Positions 1-7,342 of a stretch of DNA of 8,604 nucleotides are shown piece after piece. Each line of letters begins with the position of its first letter. The stretch's first letter is position 1. Position numbers and translations under genes: made by a program. Origin of the DNA: Actinomycetes bacterium (GTDB lineage Bacteria; Actinomycetota; Acidimicrobiia; Acidimicrobiales; Acidimicrobiaceae); assembly GCA_021790495.1 (NCBI GenBank), contig JAJYGZ010000225.1, positions 1 through 8,604 of the forward strand. Direction: 5' to 3'. The notes under the pieces were generated by a model. It had not been told where the DNA came from. It saw only the letters and a list, made by a program, of their open reading frames with translations, and did no database searches.

Positions 1-2369
1 AGGCCGCTTTCAAGGGCGTGCTGAAGGTAATGTCCAAGATGGGCATCTCGACCGTCGCCTCCTATACCGGCGCTCAGGTCTTTGAAGCCGTCGGCATCTC
101 GAGTGAGGTAATCGAGGAATACTTTTCCGGGACCCCATCGCGCATCGAAGGAGTGGGCATAGAGGAGATTGCCGCCGAAGTTTCGGCGCGACACCACCTG
201 GCCTTCCTTGCTCGCGAGAGCGAACTCGCCCACCGCGAACTTGAGGTCGGCGGCGAATATCAGTGGCGGCGCGAGGGCGAATACCACCTCTTCAATCCCG
301 AGACCGTCTTCAAGCTCCAGCATTCGACCCGCAACAAGCGCTTCGACATCTTTAGCGATTACGCACGCATAATTGACAACCAGGCCAAGAAGCTGGCCAC
401 GATTAGAGGTCTCATCGATTTCAAGGAGGGGCTGCGCGCTCCGGTGCCGATCGACGAGGTCGAGCCGGCTTCAGAGATCGTCAAGCGATTCTCCACCGGG
501 GCAATGAGCTACGGCTCGATCTCCAAGGAGGCGCACGAAACGCTCGCTATCGCGATGAACCGCATCGGGGGCAAGTCGAACACGGGCGAAGGGGGCGAGG
601 ACCCCGATCGTTACCTAGCAGACGAGAACGGCGACTCGCGCAAATCGGCGATTAAGCAGGTCGCTTCAGGGCGCTTCGGAGTGACCAGCGAATATCTCGT
701 CAACGCGACCGACATCCAGATAAAGATGGCCCAGGGCGCCAAGCCGGGCGAAGGTGGCCAGCTCCCGGGCACAAAAGTCTATCCCTGGATAGCCAAGACG
801 CGCTATTCCACGCCGGGCGTCGGCTTGATTTCGCCGCCACCGCATCACGACATCTACTCCATCGAGGATCTCGCTCAATTGATCTTCGATCTGAAGAACT
901 CCAATCCCCAAGCTCGAATCCATGTCAAGCTGGTCGCAGAAGTCGGGGTTGGGACCGTCGCAGCGGGAGTCGCCAAGGCGCACTCAGACGTGGTGTTAAT
1001 TTCCGGACATGACGGGGGCACTGGCGCATCTCCTTTGACGTCGCTGAAACACGCCGGAATCCCATGGGAACTCGGCTTGGCTGAAACTCAGCAAACACTG
1101 ATCGGCAACGGTTTGCGCGATCGCATCGTTGTGCAGGTCGACGTCCAGCTCAAGACCGGAAGAGATGTCATCATCGCCGCGCTGCTCGGCGCGGAGGAAT
1201 TTGGCTTTGCCACCGCCCCGCTCGTGGTATCGGGGTGCATAATGATGCGGGTTTGCCACCTGGATACCTGTCCAGTTGGCATCGCCACCCAGAATCCAGA
1301 ACTGCGAGCAAAGTTCAGCGGAAAGCCAGAATTCGTAGTGACTTTCTTCGAGTTCATCGCCGAGCAGGTTCGCCAATACCTGGCTCGCCTTGGCTTCCGG
1401 ACACTGGATGAAGCCATCGGCCACGTCGAGTCGCTGGACACCAAGGCCGCTGTCCAGCACTTCAAAGCTTCGGGTTTGGATCTCTCGCCGATCCTCGCCT
1501 CGGACTATCTCAAGAGCGATACACCGCGACGCAATAGCGTCAAGCAGGACCACGGCCTCGACGGCGTTCTTGACAACCAGCTAATTGAAGCGGCGTCCCA
1601 AGCGCTTGCGTCAGGTGCGAAAGTCAGCGCTTCCTTCAAGATTCAAAATGTCAATCGCAGCGTTGGAACCATGTTGGGATCCGAACTGACGCGGCGTCAC
1701 GGAGGCAAGGGGCTCGACGACGGAACCATCGACTTCACCTTCCGGGGCTCCGCGGGGCAGAGCTTCGGAGCGTTCGTACCCAAAGGCATAAAGCTCACCT
1801 TGATCGGCGATGCGAACGACTACGTCGGCAAGGGACTCTCCGGCGGCGTATTGGTGGTGCGGCCCGATCCCAGCGCAGTCTTCGTACCCGAAGATAACAT
1901 CATCGCCGGAAATGTTCTCCTTTACGGGGCGACTTCGGGCAAACTGTTTCTTCGCGGCATGGTCGGGGAAAGATTCGCGGTCCGCAACTCCGGCGCCATC
2001 GCCGTAGTGGAAGGCGTCGGCGACCACGGCTGCGAGTACATGACAGGTGGCCGCGTGGTGGTAATCGGCTCCACTGGAAGGAACTTCGGCGCCGGAATGT
2101 CTGGAGGCGAAGCCTACGTCTGGGACCCGCATCGAAGCTTCGCCGAGATCGTGAATACCGAGATGGTCGATCTCGACCCGCTTGAGGACGAGGACAGGAC
2201 TTGGCTCAAGAACATCCTCTCCGAGCACCTTGGCGAGACCGATTCGGACCGCGCTCGGGCGATTCTGGAAAACTTTGCCAACGAAGTAGAGCGGTTCATA
2301 AAGGTCTTTCCTCGCGACTACAAAGCCGTCCTGCTGGCAAATCGGCAAGCTGAAGCCCAGGGAGCCTAG
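1..2369 (+). CDS. gltB: Glutamate synthase large (alpha) subunit, 3' part; start outside window
   Basis: This is the C-terminal half of the large subunit of NADPH-dependent glutamate synthase, a cytoplasmic enzyme. It converts 2-oxoglutarate plus glutamine-derived ammonia to glutamate on FMN. The frame is open from the left edge (first full codon at 3), and the protein already matches the family there, so the GTG at 18 is internal. About 788 codons remain. The N-terminal glutaminase domain, with its catalytic Cys1, and most of the central domain are missing. The FMN/2-oxoglutarate domain runs from about 475 to 1400 and includes '[11 protein letters not shown]' and '[15 protein letters not shown]'. 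The 3Fe-4S cysteines are codons 1236, 1254 and 1269, spaced C-x5-C-x4-C as in the family. The glycine-rich beta-helix (GXGXG) domain covers about 1600-2200. A 91-base gap separates it from gltD, so the two are probably one transcription unit. The reading frame is intact throughout. Confidence 0.97.
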   Translation, partial: AAFKGVLKVMSKMGISTVASYTGAQVFEAVGISSEVIEEYFSGTPSRIEGVGIEEIAAEVSARHHLAFLARESELAHRELEVGGEYQWRREGEYHLFNPETVFKLQHSTRNKRFDIFSDYARIIDNQAKKLATIRGLIDFKEGLRAPVPIDEVEPASEIVKRFSTGAMSYGSISKEAHETLAIAMNRIGGKSNTGEGGEDPDRYLADENGDSRKSAIKQVASGRFGVTSEYLVNATDIQIKMAQGAKPGEGGQLPGTKVYPWIAKTRYSTPGVGLISPPPHHDIYSIEDLAQLIFDLKNSNPQARIHVKLVAEVGVGTVAAGVAKAHSDVVLISGHDGGTGASPLTSLKHAGIPWELGLAETQQTLIGNGLRDRIVVQVDVQLKTGRDVIIAALLGAEEFGFATAPLVVSGCIMMRVCHLDTCPVGIATQNPELRAKFSGKPEFVVTFFEFIAEQVRQYLARLGFRTLDEAIGHVESLDTKAAVQHFKASGLDLSPILASDYLKSDTPRRNSVKQDHGLDGVLDNQLIEAASQALASGAKVSASFKIQNVNRSVGTMLGSELTRRHGGKGLDDGTIDFTFRGSAGQSFGAFVPKGIKLTLIGDANDYVGKGLSGGVLVVRPDPSAVFVPEDNIIAGNVLLYGATSGKLFLRGMVGERFAVRNSGAIAVVEGVGDHGCEYMTGGRVVVIGSTGRNFGAGMSGGEAYVWDPHRSFAEIVNTEMVDLDPLEDEDRTWLKNILSEHLGETDSDRARAILENFANEVERFIKVFPRDYKAVLLANRQAEAQGA

Positions 2370-2460
2370 ACCAAGCCGAAACTGACGAAAGCACTTGGGC
2401 GCGAGTACTTCCCGCGCATTTGCAGATCGCTGTAAGAATTCATCCGAAAGGTAAGACAAG

Positions 2461-3927
2461 ATGGCCGACCCCCGGGGGTTCATGAAATACGGCAGGAGTG
2501 GGCCCAAGAGGCGTCCGGCTGAACTTCGCGTACGCGATTGGAATGAGGTCTATCTTCCATTCGAAGATGGCGACCTAAAGGTCCAGGCGGCTCGCTGCAT
2601 GGACTGTGGTATTCCTTTTTGCCACGAAGGCTGCCCGCTCGGCAACTTGATACCGGAATGGAATGACCTGATCTATCGAGGAGAGTGGAAAGAGGCAAGC
2701 GAGAGATTGCAGGCCACCAACAACTTTCCCGAATTCACCGGTCGACTTTGCCCGGCTCCTTGCGAGTCAGCATGCGTTGTCGGGATATCCGCCGATCCGG
2801 TGTCAATCAAGCTGATCGAACAAGAGACCATCGAGCACGCGTTTTCAAAGGACCTGGTAAAGCCAATCGTTCCCAGCGCCTCGACGGGCCGTCGGGTCGC
2901 GGTCATCGGATCGGGCCCGGCGGGACTCGCCGCAGCCCAGCAACTTACCCGAGCTGGCCACGCAGTTACCGTCTTTGAAAAGGCGGACCGCATCGGGGGA
3001 CTCCTCCGCTACGGGATTCCAGAGTTCAAGATGGAGAAGAAAATCTTGGATCGCCGCCTCAACCAGATGCGCGCCGAAGGAACGATCTTTGTCACCGGTG
3101 TAGAGATCGGACTCGATATTGACGCTGGAGCGCTTCGAAGCGAATTCGATGCCGTGCTGGTCGCCGTCGGAGCTCAGATCCCAAGGGACCTCGCCATTCC
3201 CGGCAGGGAGCTAAACGGAGTCCACCAAGCGATGGAGTATCTTCCCTTGGCAAATCGGGTTCAAGAAGGCGACCTCCCTGACTCGCCGATATCTGCGCGA
3301 GGCAAACACGTGATCGTTATCGGCGGCGGCGATACCGGCGCCGACTGCCTGGGAACTGCACACCGCCAGGGCGCGCTGAGCGTAACCCAACTCGAGATAA
3401 TGCCGCGTCCCTCCGACGAACGGCCGATGGCGAACCCTTGGCCGACCTATCCGATGATCTATCGCGTCTCGTCGGCTCACGAGGAAGGCGGAGCGCGCGA
3501 ATTTTCCATCAACACCGAGATGCTTTCTGGAGACGACAACGGCAATGTTGCGCTGCTCCATACTCATCGTGTCGAGCTGCGTTCTTTAGACAACAAGATG
3601 ACCTTCGCCAAGGTCAAAGGCAGCGAACAGGAGATTCGGGCTGAGCTGGTGCTGCTGGCGATGGGCTTTATCGGGGTCCCGGCGCAAGGTCTCGTCTCGC
3701 AATTGGGTTTGGAAATGACACTCCGTCAAGCTCTTGCCACAGATGGAAATTGGATGACCAACAGAGCCGGGGTCTTCGCCTGCGGAGACGCTCGAAGAGG
3801 ACAGAGCCTCATTGTCTGGGCCATTTCGGAAGGACGCTCGGCGGCCGCGGCGATCGACAGGTACCTAATGAACAGCACTGATCTGCCGATGCCCATCGAG
3901 CCTTCGGCGGTTTCGCTCTCGGTCTAA
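2461..3927 (+). CDS. gltD: Glutamate synthase small (beta) subunit
   Basis: The protein has 488 residues, the usual GltD length. It takes electrons from NADPH on FAD and passes them through 4Fe-4S clusters to the GltB FMN. The first cysteine group is C46, C49, C54 and C58; the second is C97, C101 and C105. The FAD Rossmann motif is 'VIGSGPAG' near 148-155. The NADPH motif is 'VIGGGDTG' near 286-293. The closing FAD motif, 'GVFACGD', is at 437-443. The ATG start has a Shine-Dalgarno match GAAAGG at 2446-2451 with a 9-base spacer. The 91-base gltB-gltD gap contains a weak GCGCG/CGCGC inverted repeat (2399-2417) of uncertain meaning. The TAA stop (3925-3927) interlocks with the TAG of the opposing CAP-like gene. 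The protein belongs to the same fold family as the dihydropyrimidine dehydrogenase N-terminus, but the gltB neighbour settles the call. Confidence 0.97.
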   Translation: MADPRGFMKYGRSGPKRRPAELRVRDWNEVYLPFEDGDLKVQAARCMDCGIPFCHEGCPLGNLIPEWNDLIYRGEWKEASERLQATNNFPEFTGRLCPAPCESACVVGISADPVSIKLIEQETIEHAFSKDLVKPIVPSASTGRRVAVIGSGPAGLAAAQQLTRAGHAVTVFEKADRIGGLLRYGIPEFKMEKKILDRRLNQMRAEGTIFVTGVEIGLDIDAGALRSEFDAVLVAVGAQIPRDLAIPGRELNGVHQAMEYLPLANRVQEGDLPDSPISARGKHVIVIGGGDTGADCLGTAHRQGALSVTQLEIMPRPSDERPMANPWPTYPMIYRVSSAHEEGGAREFSINTEMLSGDDNGNVALLHTHRVELRSLDNKMTFAKVKGSEQEIRAELVLLAMGFIGVPAQGLVSQLGLEMTLRQALATDGNWMTNRAGVFACGDARRGQSLIVWAISEGRSAAAAIDRYLMNSTDLPMPIEPSAVSLSV

Positions 3928-4724
3928 CGAGCCAGTGGAACCAGGGCCGAAATCTCGTTGCTGGGAACCGATTCGAACGCCGCCGCCCATGACGGCAAAG
4001 AAAGACTGCGCGGGCCACTGGTCACGACTGCCCCACCGGCAACGAGCACGTCCCCTGCTTGGAGGGAGTAATTGGCTAAAATAGCGTCGCGATGCCCCCA
4101 GCAGGACTTGTCTTTGGTCGATTTGCAGTCGACATTTATCGTCTGAGCAGCGCTCCCACCCCACCCGTCGTTGTACATCCAGTCAAAGTCCGCCATCAGG
4201 GCCGATTGATAACCGCCCGCCCAGATGCTGTTGTACTCACTCCAGTTGCCGTCCGCCTTGCTCGGGTTTGGATCTATACCGCGATGGGCGGCCGCTTTTG
4301 AGTCCGCGTTGAGACTGGCCGCCATGCCCGAAATCGGGACGAGTTTGCGCGATACCCTTTCGGCATTGAGTGCCACCACCAATTGCATAGCTGCGCTAAG
4401 AGAATTGAAATTTGCCGGAAGCACCATCGCGGGGACGCCCTCGGCCACGTGTCGCCGATTGATCTCGGCCAGCATGGCCTTCTCGCAAGCGAGCGAATTC
4501 ACCACTGTGGCGGCATTGAAAGACGGCGGGTACTCGTCGACAGGAATTCCAGCGCTCGGACTGCCGGCTATGCAGATGTCCCAGGTTCGCTGCGTGATCG
4601 TAGAGTTAGAGGCCGGATTGGGAATTGGGCGCGGAGCTTTGACTCCGGTCCGATCAACTATCACGAGGTAAGCCGCCAAGGCGATGACACCAAAAAGAAG
4701 CCGAACCCTCCAACGCAGTACCAA
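3924..4724 (-). CDS. Membrane-anchored CAP/SCP-like extracellular protein
   Basis: This 266-residue exported protein has the CAP (cysteine-rich secretory / PR-1 / SCP-like) character seen in many actinobacterial surface proteins. Residues 1-8 are basic and 9-23 form one hydrophobic segment, so it is a signal anchor or uncleaved signal peptide with no lipobox. The CAP-like part spans about 80-220. It includes 'ALNAERVSRKLVPISG' (118-133), 'WAGGY' (168-172), 'DFDWMYNDG' (179-187) and 'CWGHRDAIL' (208-216). C200 and C208 could form a disulfide; C51 and C80 could form another. The TTG start is chosen because GAGGTGA lies seven bases upstream and a TGA closes the frame a few codons further up. A later GTG would delete the hydrophobic segment. 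The gene diverges from the lipoprotein gene and converges on gltD. Its substrate or ligand is unknown: bacterial CAP proteins rarely have a proven activity. Confidence 0.8.
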   Translation of the reverse strand: MVLRWRVRLLFGVIALAAYLVIVDRTGVKAPRPIPNPASNSTITQRTWDICIAGSPSAGIPVDEYPPSFNAATVVNSLACEKAMLAEINRRHVAEGVPAMVLPANFNSLSAAMQLVVALNAERVSRKLVPISGMAASLNADSKAAAHRGIDPNPSKADGNWSEYNSIWAGGYQSALMADFDWMYNDGWGGSAAQTINVDCKSTKDKSCWGHRDAILANYSLQAGDVLVAGGAVVTSGPRSLSLPSWAAAFESVPSNEISALVPLAR

Positions 4725-4731
4725 CTCGGAG

Positions 4732-4738
4732 TCACCTC
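4732..4738 (-). promoter_or_regulatory. Shine-Dalgarno site for the TTG-started CAP-like gene
   Basis: GAGGTGA on the minus strand lies seven bases before TTG at 4724. It is a strong match to the 16S anti-SD sequence and decides this non-ATG start. Confidence 0.6.
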
Positions 4739-4855
4739 GCCTTCACCAAAGGAATCTAGTTGCGCGAGGAGCGACGATAGGGCCGTCCCAGCCCGCGCCA
4801 CCTGTCGCCCCTATTGCTCCGAGTACCTGACCTCTTAGGGTCGTCGGCCATGCAC

Positions 4856-4886
4856 TTGGGACAAAGCCAAAGAGCATGGGTATAAG
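4856..4886 (+). promoter_or_regulatory. Possible promoter of the lipoprotein gene
   Basis: TTGGGA (4856-4861) and TATAAG (4881-4886) resemble -35 and -10 boxes. The 19-base spacer is longer than ideal. The -10 box lies about 45 bases before ATG 4932, in the 207-base divergent region. I see no equally good promoter for the opposite-strand CAP-like gene in the same region. Confidence 0.3.
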
Positions 4887-4931
4887 CATCGTTTCGGGCA
4901 GTCCGACACTTGAGCTAAGGTAGTGCGAATC

Positions 4932-5711
4932 ATGCAACCCAAAAAGTTAGTCTGGCTCTCATTCGCAATGCTGACGCTGACCTCGTGTGGCGCATCGACC
5001 GCAAATGCCAATGACGGAAATTCCGGAAGCGCGACGACCGTCATTGCCTCGAATTCGACCACCACTTCGACCCAGCCGCTAATCCCGACGTCGCCGCCGT
5101 TGCCGACGCTGTGCTCGGCCTATTTCACCGTTGTCGCCGACGTCTATCTCGAGCCCAAGATCGTCCAATTGTCGGCGGACGAGCGAAACGCGGGTGCTGC
5201 CATGTTTTCCGCGGCGATTAAGCACTTGCGCACCTCGCCGCTAGCGCCACCGGCATTGAGCTCAAGCCCCGCACTTGGGGTGCTCTCGCGCCAAGTCAAC
5301 TTCGCTCCTACCAATGTCGCCGCGCCGATTGCCCCAGTCAACGCCGCAGTAGCAGAATTGAAACAGGCGCTAGGCAACACCTGTCAGCCAGTGCGGCCCA
5401 CCGCCACCCAGTCAAGCGCGATAATCGCTACCGCAGATTCGCGAGGATGGTCGAATAGCTGTTCAGCCCTGGCGACGATCGCCATTTCAAGCGCCGATCC
5501 AACCTATGCGATCCTCGACGCTAGCGCCACGGCGCAAAAGTCCCCCGGCACAACTTGCTTCGCAGACGGCTCGACAGGGGTTTTGGCACGACTTACCGCC
5601 AAGGTCTGGAACGTCGTCCAGACCTACACAACCTATCCATGCGGCCAAGCGCCACCCGACGTCCTATACAGTGTCTTTGGCGCCAACGCGCTCGAGGTCT
5701 GCTACCCCTAA
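4932..5711 (+). CDS. Cysteine-rich lipoprotein of unknown function
   Basis: The predicted protein has 259 residues. It starts with 'MQPKK', a hydrophobic stretch (6-16) and a lipobox L16-T17-S18-C19. It is therefore probably cleaved by signal peptidase II and lipid-anchored outside the membrane. A Ser/Thr/Pro-rich linker follows to about residue 58. The remainder holds six cysteines (C61, C151, C177, C209, C237, C257), an even number compatible with three disulfides. I recognise no enzymatic motif and cannot assign a family. I prefer ATG 4932 because AAGG at 4917-4920 lies 11 bases upstream. An in-frame GTG at 4923 would add three residues but sits almost on top of that site. The gene diverges from the CAP-like gene, and its TAA ends one base before the MarR gene's stop on the other strand. 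Confidence 0.75.
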   Translation: MQPKKLVWLSFAMLTLTSCGASTANANDGNSGSATTVIASNSTTTSTQPLIPTSPPLPTLCSAYFTVVADVYLEPKIVQLSADERNAGAAMFSAAIKHLRTSPLAPPALSSSPALGVLSRQVNFAPTNVAAPIAPVNAAVAELKQALGNTCQPVRPTATQSSAIIATADSRGWSNSCSALATIAISSADPTYAILDASATAQKSPGTTCFADGSTGVLARLTAKVWNVVQTYTTYPCGQAPPDVLYSVFGANALEVCYP

Positions 5712-5712
5712 C

Positions 5713-6300
5713 TTATGCACCTGGTTCTTGGAGCCTGCTATCGGATTCTCCGCTGCCCCGGTAACGTCCGGACTTGGACCCCGCCTTCAGCTTTGAGCCA
5801 GTCTTAAGTACGGCGCGCAGACTGTTGGCCACTAAAAGCTGATTCTCTAAGCTCAAGCCATCGACAAGCCTGCTCTCCTCCCTGTTGTAGAGTGGTGCAA
5901 GCTTCTGGACCACGTTCGCCCCATTTTCGGTGAGCGAGACGATTACGCGCCGCCGGTCCTCGGCGCTTCCGCCGCGCACGCACAGCCCTCTGCGTTCCAG
6001 CGTTTTAACTACACCGGTAAGCGTGCCTTTGGTGACGCCGGCCTTGCCGGCCAGACGCTGGGATTCCATGTCTCCCCAAACCCACAGCGTGAACATGACG
6101 ATAAAGGCGGTGAAGGATAAACCGTCGTCGACCAGTATCTCGCGCTCCATATGATTGCGCATCATGGACGCAACCCGGTAGATATTGGACATAACCCCGG
6201 TGGCGTAAACGTCGACATCGCGCTCCCCGATTCGAGCGCCAATATCTTTCTCGACATCGGTCAGCTCGACATGTTCTTCGCCGAAGAATCCCCACGCCAA
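5713..6300 (-). CDS. MarR-family winged-helix transcriptional regulator
   Basis: This 195-residue cytoplasmic DNA-binding protein probably acts as a dimer. MarR proteins usually repress nearby genes and release DNA on binding a small ligand. An N-terminal dimer helix region covers about 30-60. The recognition helix region is 'GVTKGTLTGVVKTLERRG' (88-105). The wing is 'EDRRRVIVSLTENG' (114-127), with the family's D-x-R pattern. A basic, Gly/Ser-rich tail (about 166-190) extends past the usual end. The only cysteine, C107, is not in the OhrR sensor position. TTG at 6300 is the only usual start codon between an in-frame TGA upstream and ATG 6192. That ATG (residue 37) would give a 159-residue protein of typical MarR length. 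I keep the long form because the segment 'LTDVEKDIGARIG' resembles N-termini of actinobacterial relatives as I remember them. The ligand is unknown. Likely targets are itself and the upstream cupin. Confidence 0.85.
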   Translation of the reverse strand: MAWGFFGEEHVELTDVEKDIGARIGERDVDVYATGVMSNIYRVASMMRNHMEREILVDDGLSFTAFIVMFTLWVWGDMESQRLAGKAGVTKGTLTGVVKTLERRGLCVRGGSAEDRRRVIVSLTENGANVVQKLAPLYNREESRLVDGLSLENQLLVANSLRAVLKTGSKLKAGSKSGRYRGSGESDSRLQEPGA

Positions 6301-6315
6301 ATTTAAGACCGCCCA

Positions 6316-6343
6316 AATCTCGATGGCGACGCCATTTCGTCAA
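6316..6343 (-). promoter_or_regulatory. Putative MarR-gene promoter with internal palindromic operator
   Basis: Minus-strand TTGACG (6343-6338) and GAGATT (6321-6316) have a 16-base spacer. The first is a good -35 box and the second a weak -10. Between them lies the perfect 13-bp palindrome ATGGCGACGCCAT (6323-6335). A repressor there would block polymerase, a usual arrangement for MarR autoregulation. The start site would fall only about 8-10 bases before TTG 6300, leaving a very short leader, so either the promoter or the start codon may be misplaced. Confidence 0.3.
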
Positions 6344-6384
6344 GACCGATGCTAATAGGTAGGCAGATCCCCTGAAGGCTATTG

Positions 6385-6404
6385 CAAAGCTCGGCGCGGC
6401 TTTG
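6385..6404. repeat. Inverted repeat between cupin and MarR genes
   Basis: CAAAGCTCGGCGCGGCTTTG has perfect 6-bp arms around an 8-base centre. It begins 24 bases after the cupin stop in the direction of transcription. No T-run follows on the minus strand, so it is a poor intrinsic terminator. A regulator site is the alternative. Confidence 0.35.
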
Positions 6405-6428
6405 ACGAGCAGATGGAACCGGCTCGAC

Positions 6429-6800
6429 CTAGGAGCGCGTTACCGCCGACGAATCCTCCCACCGGGTTACACCCCAATTAACAGCAAGAAAGGTCGCCTC
6501 TCTATTATTAGTCGAGCCGTGCCAGTGCCTTTCACCAGGCGGGACGATGACAAGTGTGCCCTGGTCTAAGTCAATCTCGCCAACTTCGTCCGTCCCGATC
6601 GTCGCGTCCTTTGAGAGCACGTAGAGAAACTGACCTCCCGGGTGCGAATGCCAATTCGTCACCGATCCCGGTCCGTAATGAACCCGCAGAAGACCTGCGT
6701 CTGCGGGATTTGGAGACTGGTGCATCATCTCGAGCTCCACGGCACCGCTGTAGCGCTCGGGCCGCATCGGCGCCGAAACCCCTTGTTTAACAATCTTCAT
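6429..6800 (-). CDS. Small single-domain cupin protein
   Basis: This 123-residue protein is one cupin beta-barrel, probably metal-binding and cytoplasmic (no signal peptide). Cupin motif 1 is 'GSVTNWHSHPGGQFLYVLS' (45-63) with H51 and H53. Gln57 stands where classic cupins have Glu; 'HPGGQ' is, as I recall, usual in the subfamily often found with carboxymuconolactone-decarboxylase-like proteins. Motif 2 is 'GTLVIVPPGERHWHG' (81-95), with H92 as the probable third ligand. Members include enzymes acting on small aromatic or oxidised compounds and non-catalytic sensors, so no substrate can be named. The ATG start has only a weak upstream GTGGTGA. The gene lies between the HIT gene and the MarR gene on the same strand. 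Its 139-base upstream gap carries a Crp/GlxR-type box, so it probably has its own promoter. Confidence 0.88.
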   Translation of the reverse strand: MKIVKQGVSAPMRPERYSGAVELEMMHQSPNPADAGLLRVHYGPGSVTNWHSHPGGQFLYVLSKDATIGTDEVGEIDLDQGTLVIVPPGERHWHGSTNNREATFLAVNWGVTRWEDSSAVTRS

Positions 6801-6823
6801 GTCACCACTTCAATCGCGTGCCA

Positions 6824-6844
6824 CGGCAAATAGTTTTGTTGCCG
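6824..6844. repeat. Inverted repeat in the cupin 5' leader
   Basis: CGGCAA (6824-6829) and TTGCCG (6839-6844) are perfect 6-bp arms with a 9-base AT-rich loop. The repeat ends 23 bases before the cupin ATG. It could be an operator or an mRNA hairpin; nothing in the sequence chooses between them. Confidence 0.3.
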
Positions 6845-6898
6845 AATCGCCACTCACTAGTTTGCTCACAAATGCAGACCTCAAATATTGCGTATTCT

Positions 6899-6914
6899 TG
6901 TGAAATAGATCACA
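6899..6914. promoter_or_regulatory. Crp/GlxR-type binding site
   Basis: TGTGAAATAGATCACA matches every specified base of the actinobacterial Crp/GlxR consensus TGTGAnnTAnnTCACA, including the central TA. It lies in the AT-rich gap between the HIT and cupin genes, with its near edge 98 bases upstream of the cupin ATG. A lone TGTGA half-site sits 44 bp away (minus strand, 6870-6866). A possible promoter downstream (TTGAGG 6884-6879, TAGTGA 6859-6854) would place the box near -60, suitable for class I activation, but those boxes are weak. The only plausible target is the cupin gene, perhaps with the MarR gene beyond it. Confidence 0.6.
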
Positions 6915-6939
6915 CGGTCCCGGCAATTCTCCCGCGAGC

Positions 6940-7335
6940 TTAGGACTCCGTTCGGTCCCAGTAGCGCATCTCCGCCGGGAATAGCACTCTAATGCCCCCT
7001 CTGGGGTCGTTGGTGTCGCCCCAATAGCGGGGAATGACGTGGATGTGAAGGTGAAACACGCTCTGGCCAGCCGCAGCGCCCGAATTTACGCCGATATTGT
7101 AGCCATCGGGACGAAAGGTCTTCTCGATGGCGGCTCTGGTCAAACCGACGAACCCGTGAAGCGCCGAGGCTTCGCTCGGATCCAAATCGAAAAATCCTTC
7201 ACAGTGGCGAGTGGGAACCACCAACGCATGCCCGGGCGAGATCGGATATCGGTCCCAGAACGCAGCGAAAAGACCGTCAGCGGCGATGAGATCGCCGCCT
7301 TGAACTCTCGCACAAAAGATGCAATCGTCGTTCAC
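6940..7335 (-). CDS. HIT-family (histidine triad) hydrolase or nucleotidyltransferase
   Basis: This 131-residue cytoplasmic protein belongs to the histidine-triad superfamily, which cleaves or transfers nucleoside phosphates such as adenosine phosphoramidates and dinucleoside polyphosphates. The signature 'HLHIHVIPR' (95-103) gives the triad H95, H97 and H99; H97 is the expected catalytic nucleophile. C5 and C8 ('CIFC') and H44 ('PTRHCEGF') fit the structural zinc site of the Hint/HinT-like branch. Length is typical for single-domain members. The GTG start at 7335 is taken because an in-frame TAA lies a few codons upstream and the protein begins right at the conserved 'CIFC' region. I see no good Shine-Dalgarno site. 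A possible 41-codon ORF stops seven bases upstream, which could supply ribosomes by coupling. The natural substrate is not predictable. Confidence 0.92.
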   Translation of the reverse strand: MNDDCIFCARVQGGDLIAADGLFAAFWDRYPISPGHALVVPTRHCEGFFDLDPSEASALHGFVGLTRAAIEKTFRPDGYNIGVNSGAAAGQSVFHLHIHVIPRYWGDTNDPRGGIRVLFPAEMRYWDRTES

Positions 7336-7342
7336 GCCAGTG

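Noticed and set aside
18..20. GTG as the start of the glutamate synthase protein
   Set aside because: The frame is open and family-like to the window edge, so the gene is truncated by the window.
996..1553. Minus-strand open frame of 185 codons opposite the gltB FMN domain
   Set aside because: Same reason: antisense shadow with no family resemblance.
1611..2507. A 298-codon open frame on the minus strand opposite gltB
   Set aside because: It lies against a confidently coding gltB, shows no recognisable domain, and its openness follows from the codon bias of the sense gene.
4725..4823. Distant inverted repeat CTCGGAG (4725-4731) / CTCCGAG (4817-4823) in the divergent promoter region
   Set aside because: Seven-base arms separated by 85 bases are expected by chance and do not suggest a defined site.
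4225..4838. Plus-strand open frames opposite the CAP-like gene
   Set aside because: The minus-strand product has a membrane segment, a CAP-like pattern and a good ribosome site; the plus-strand translations look like noise.
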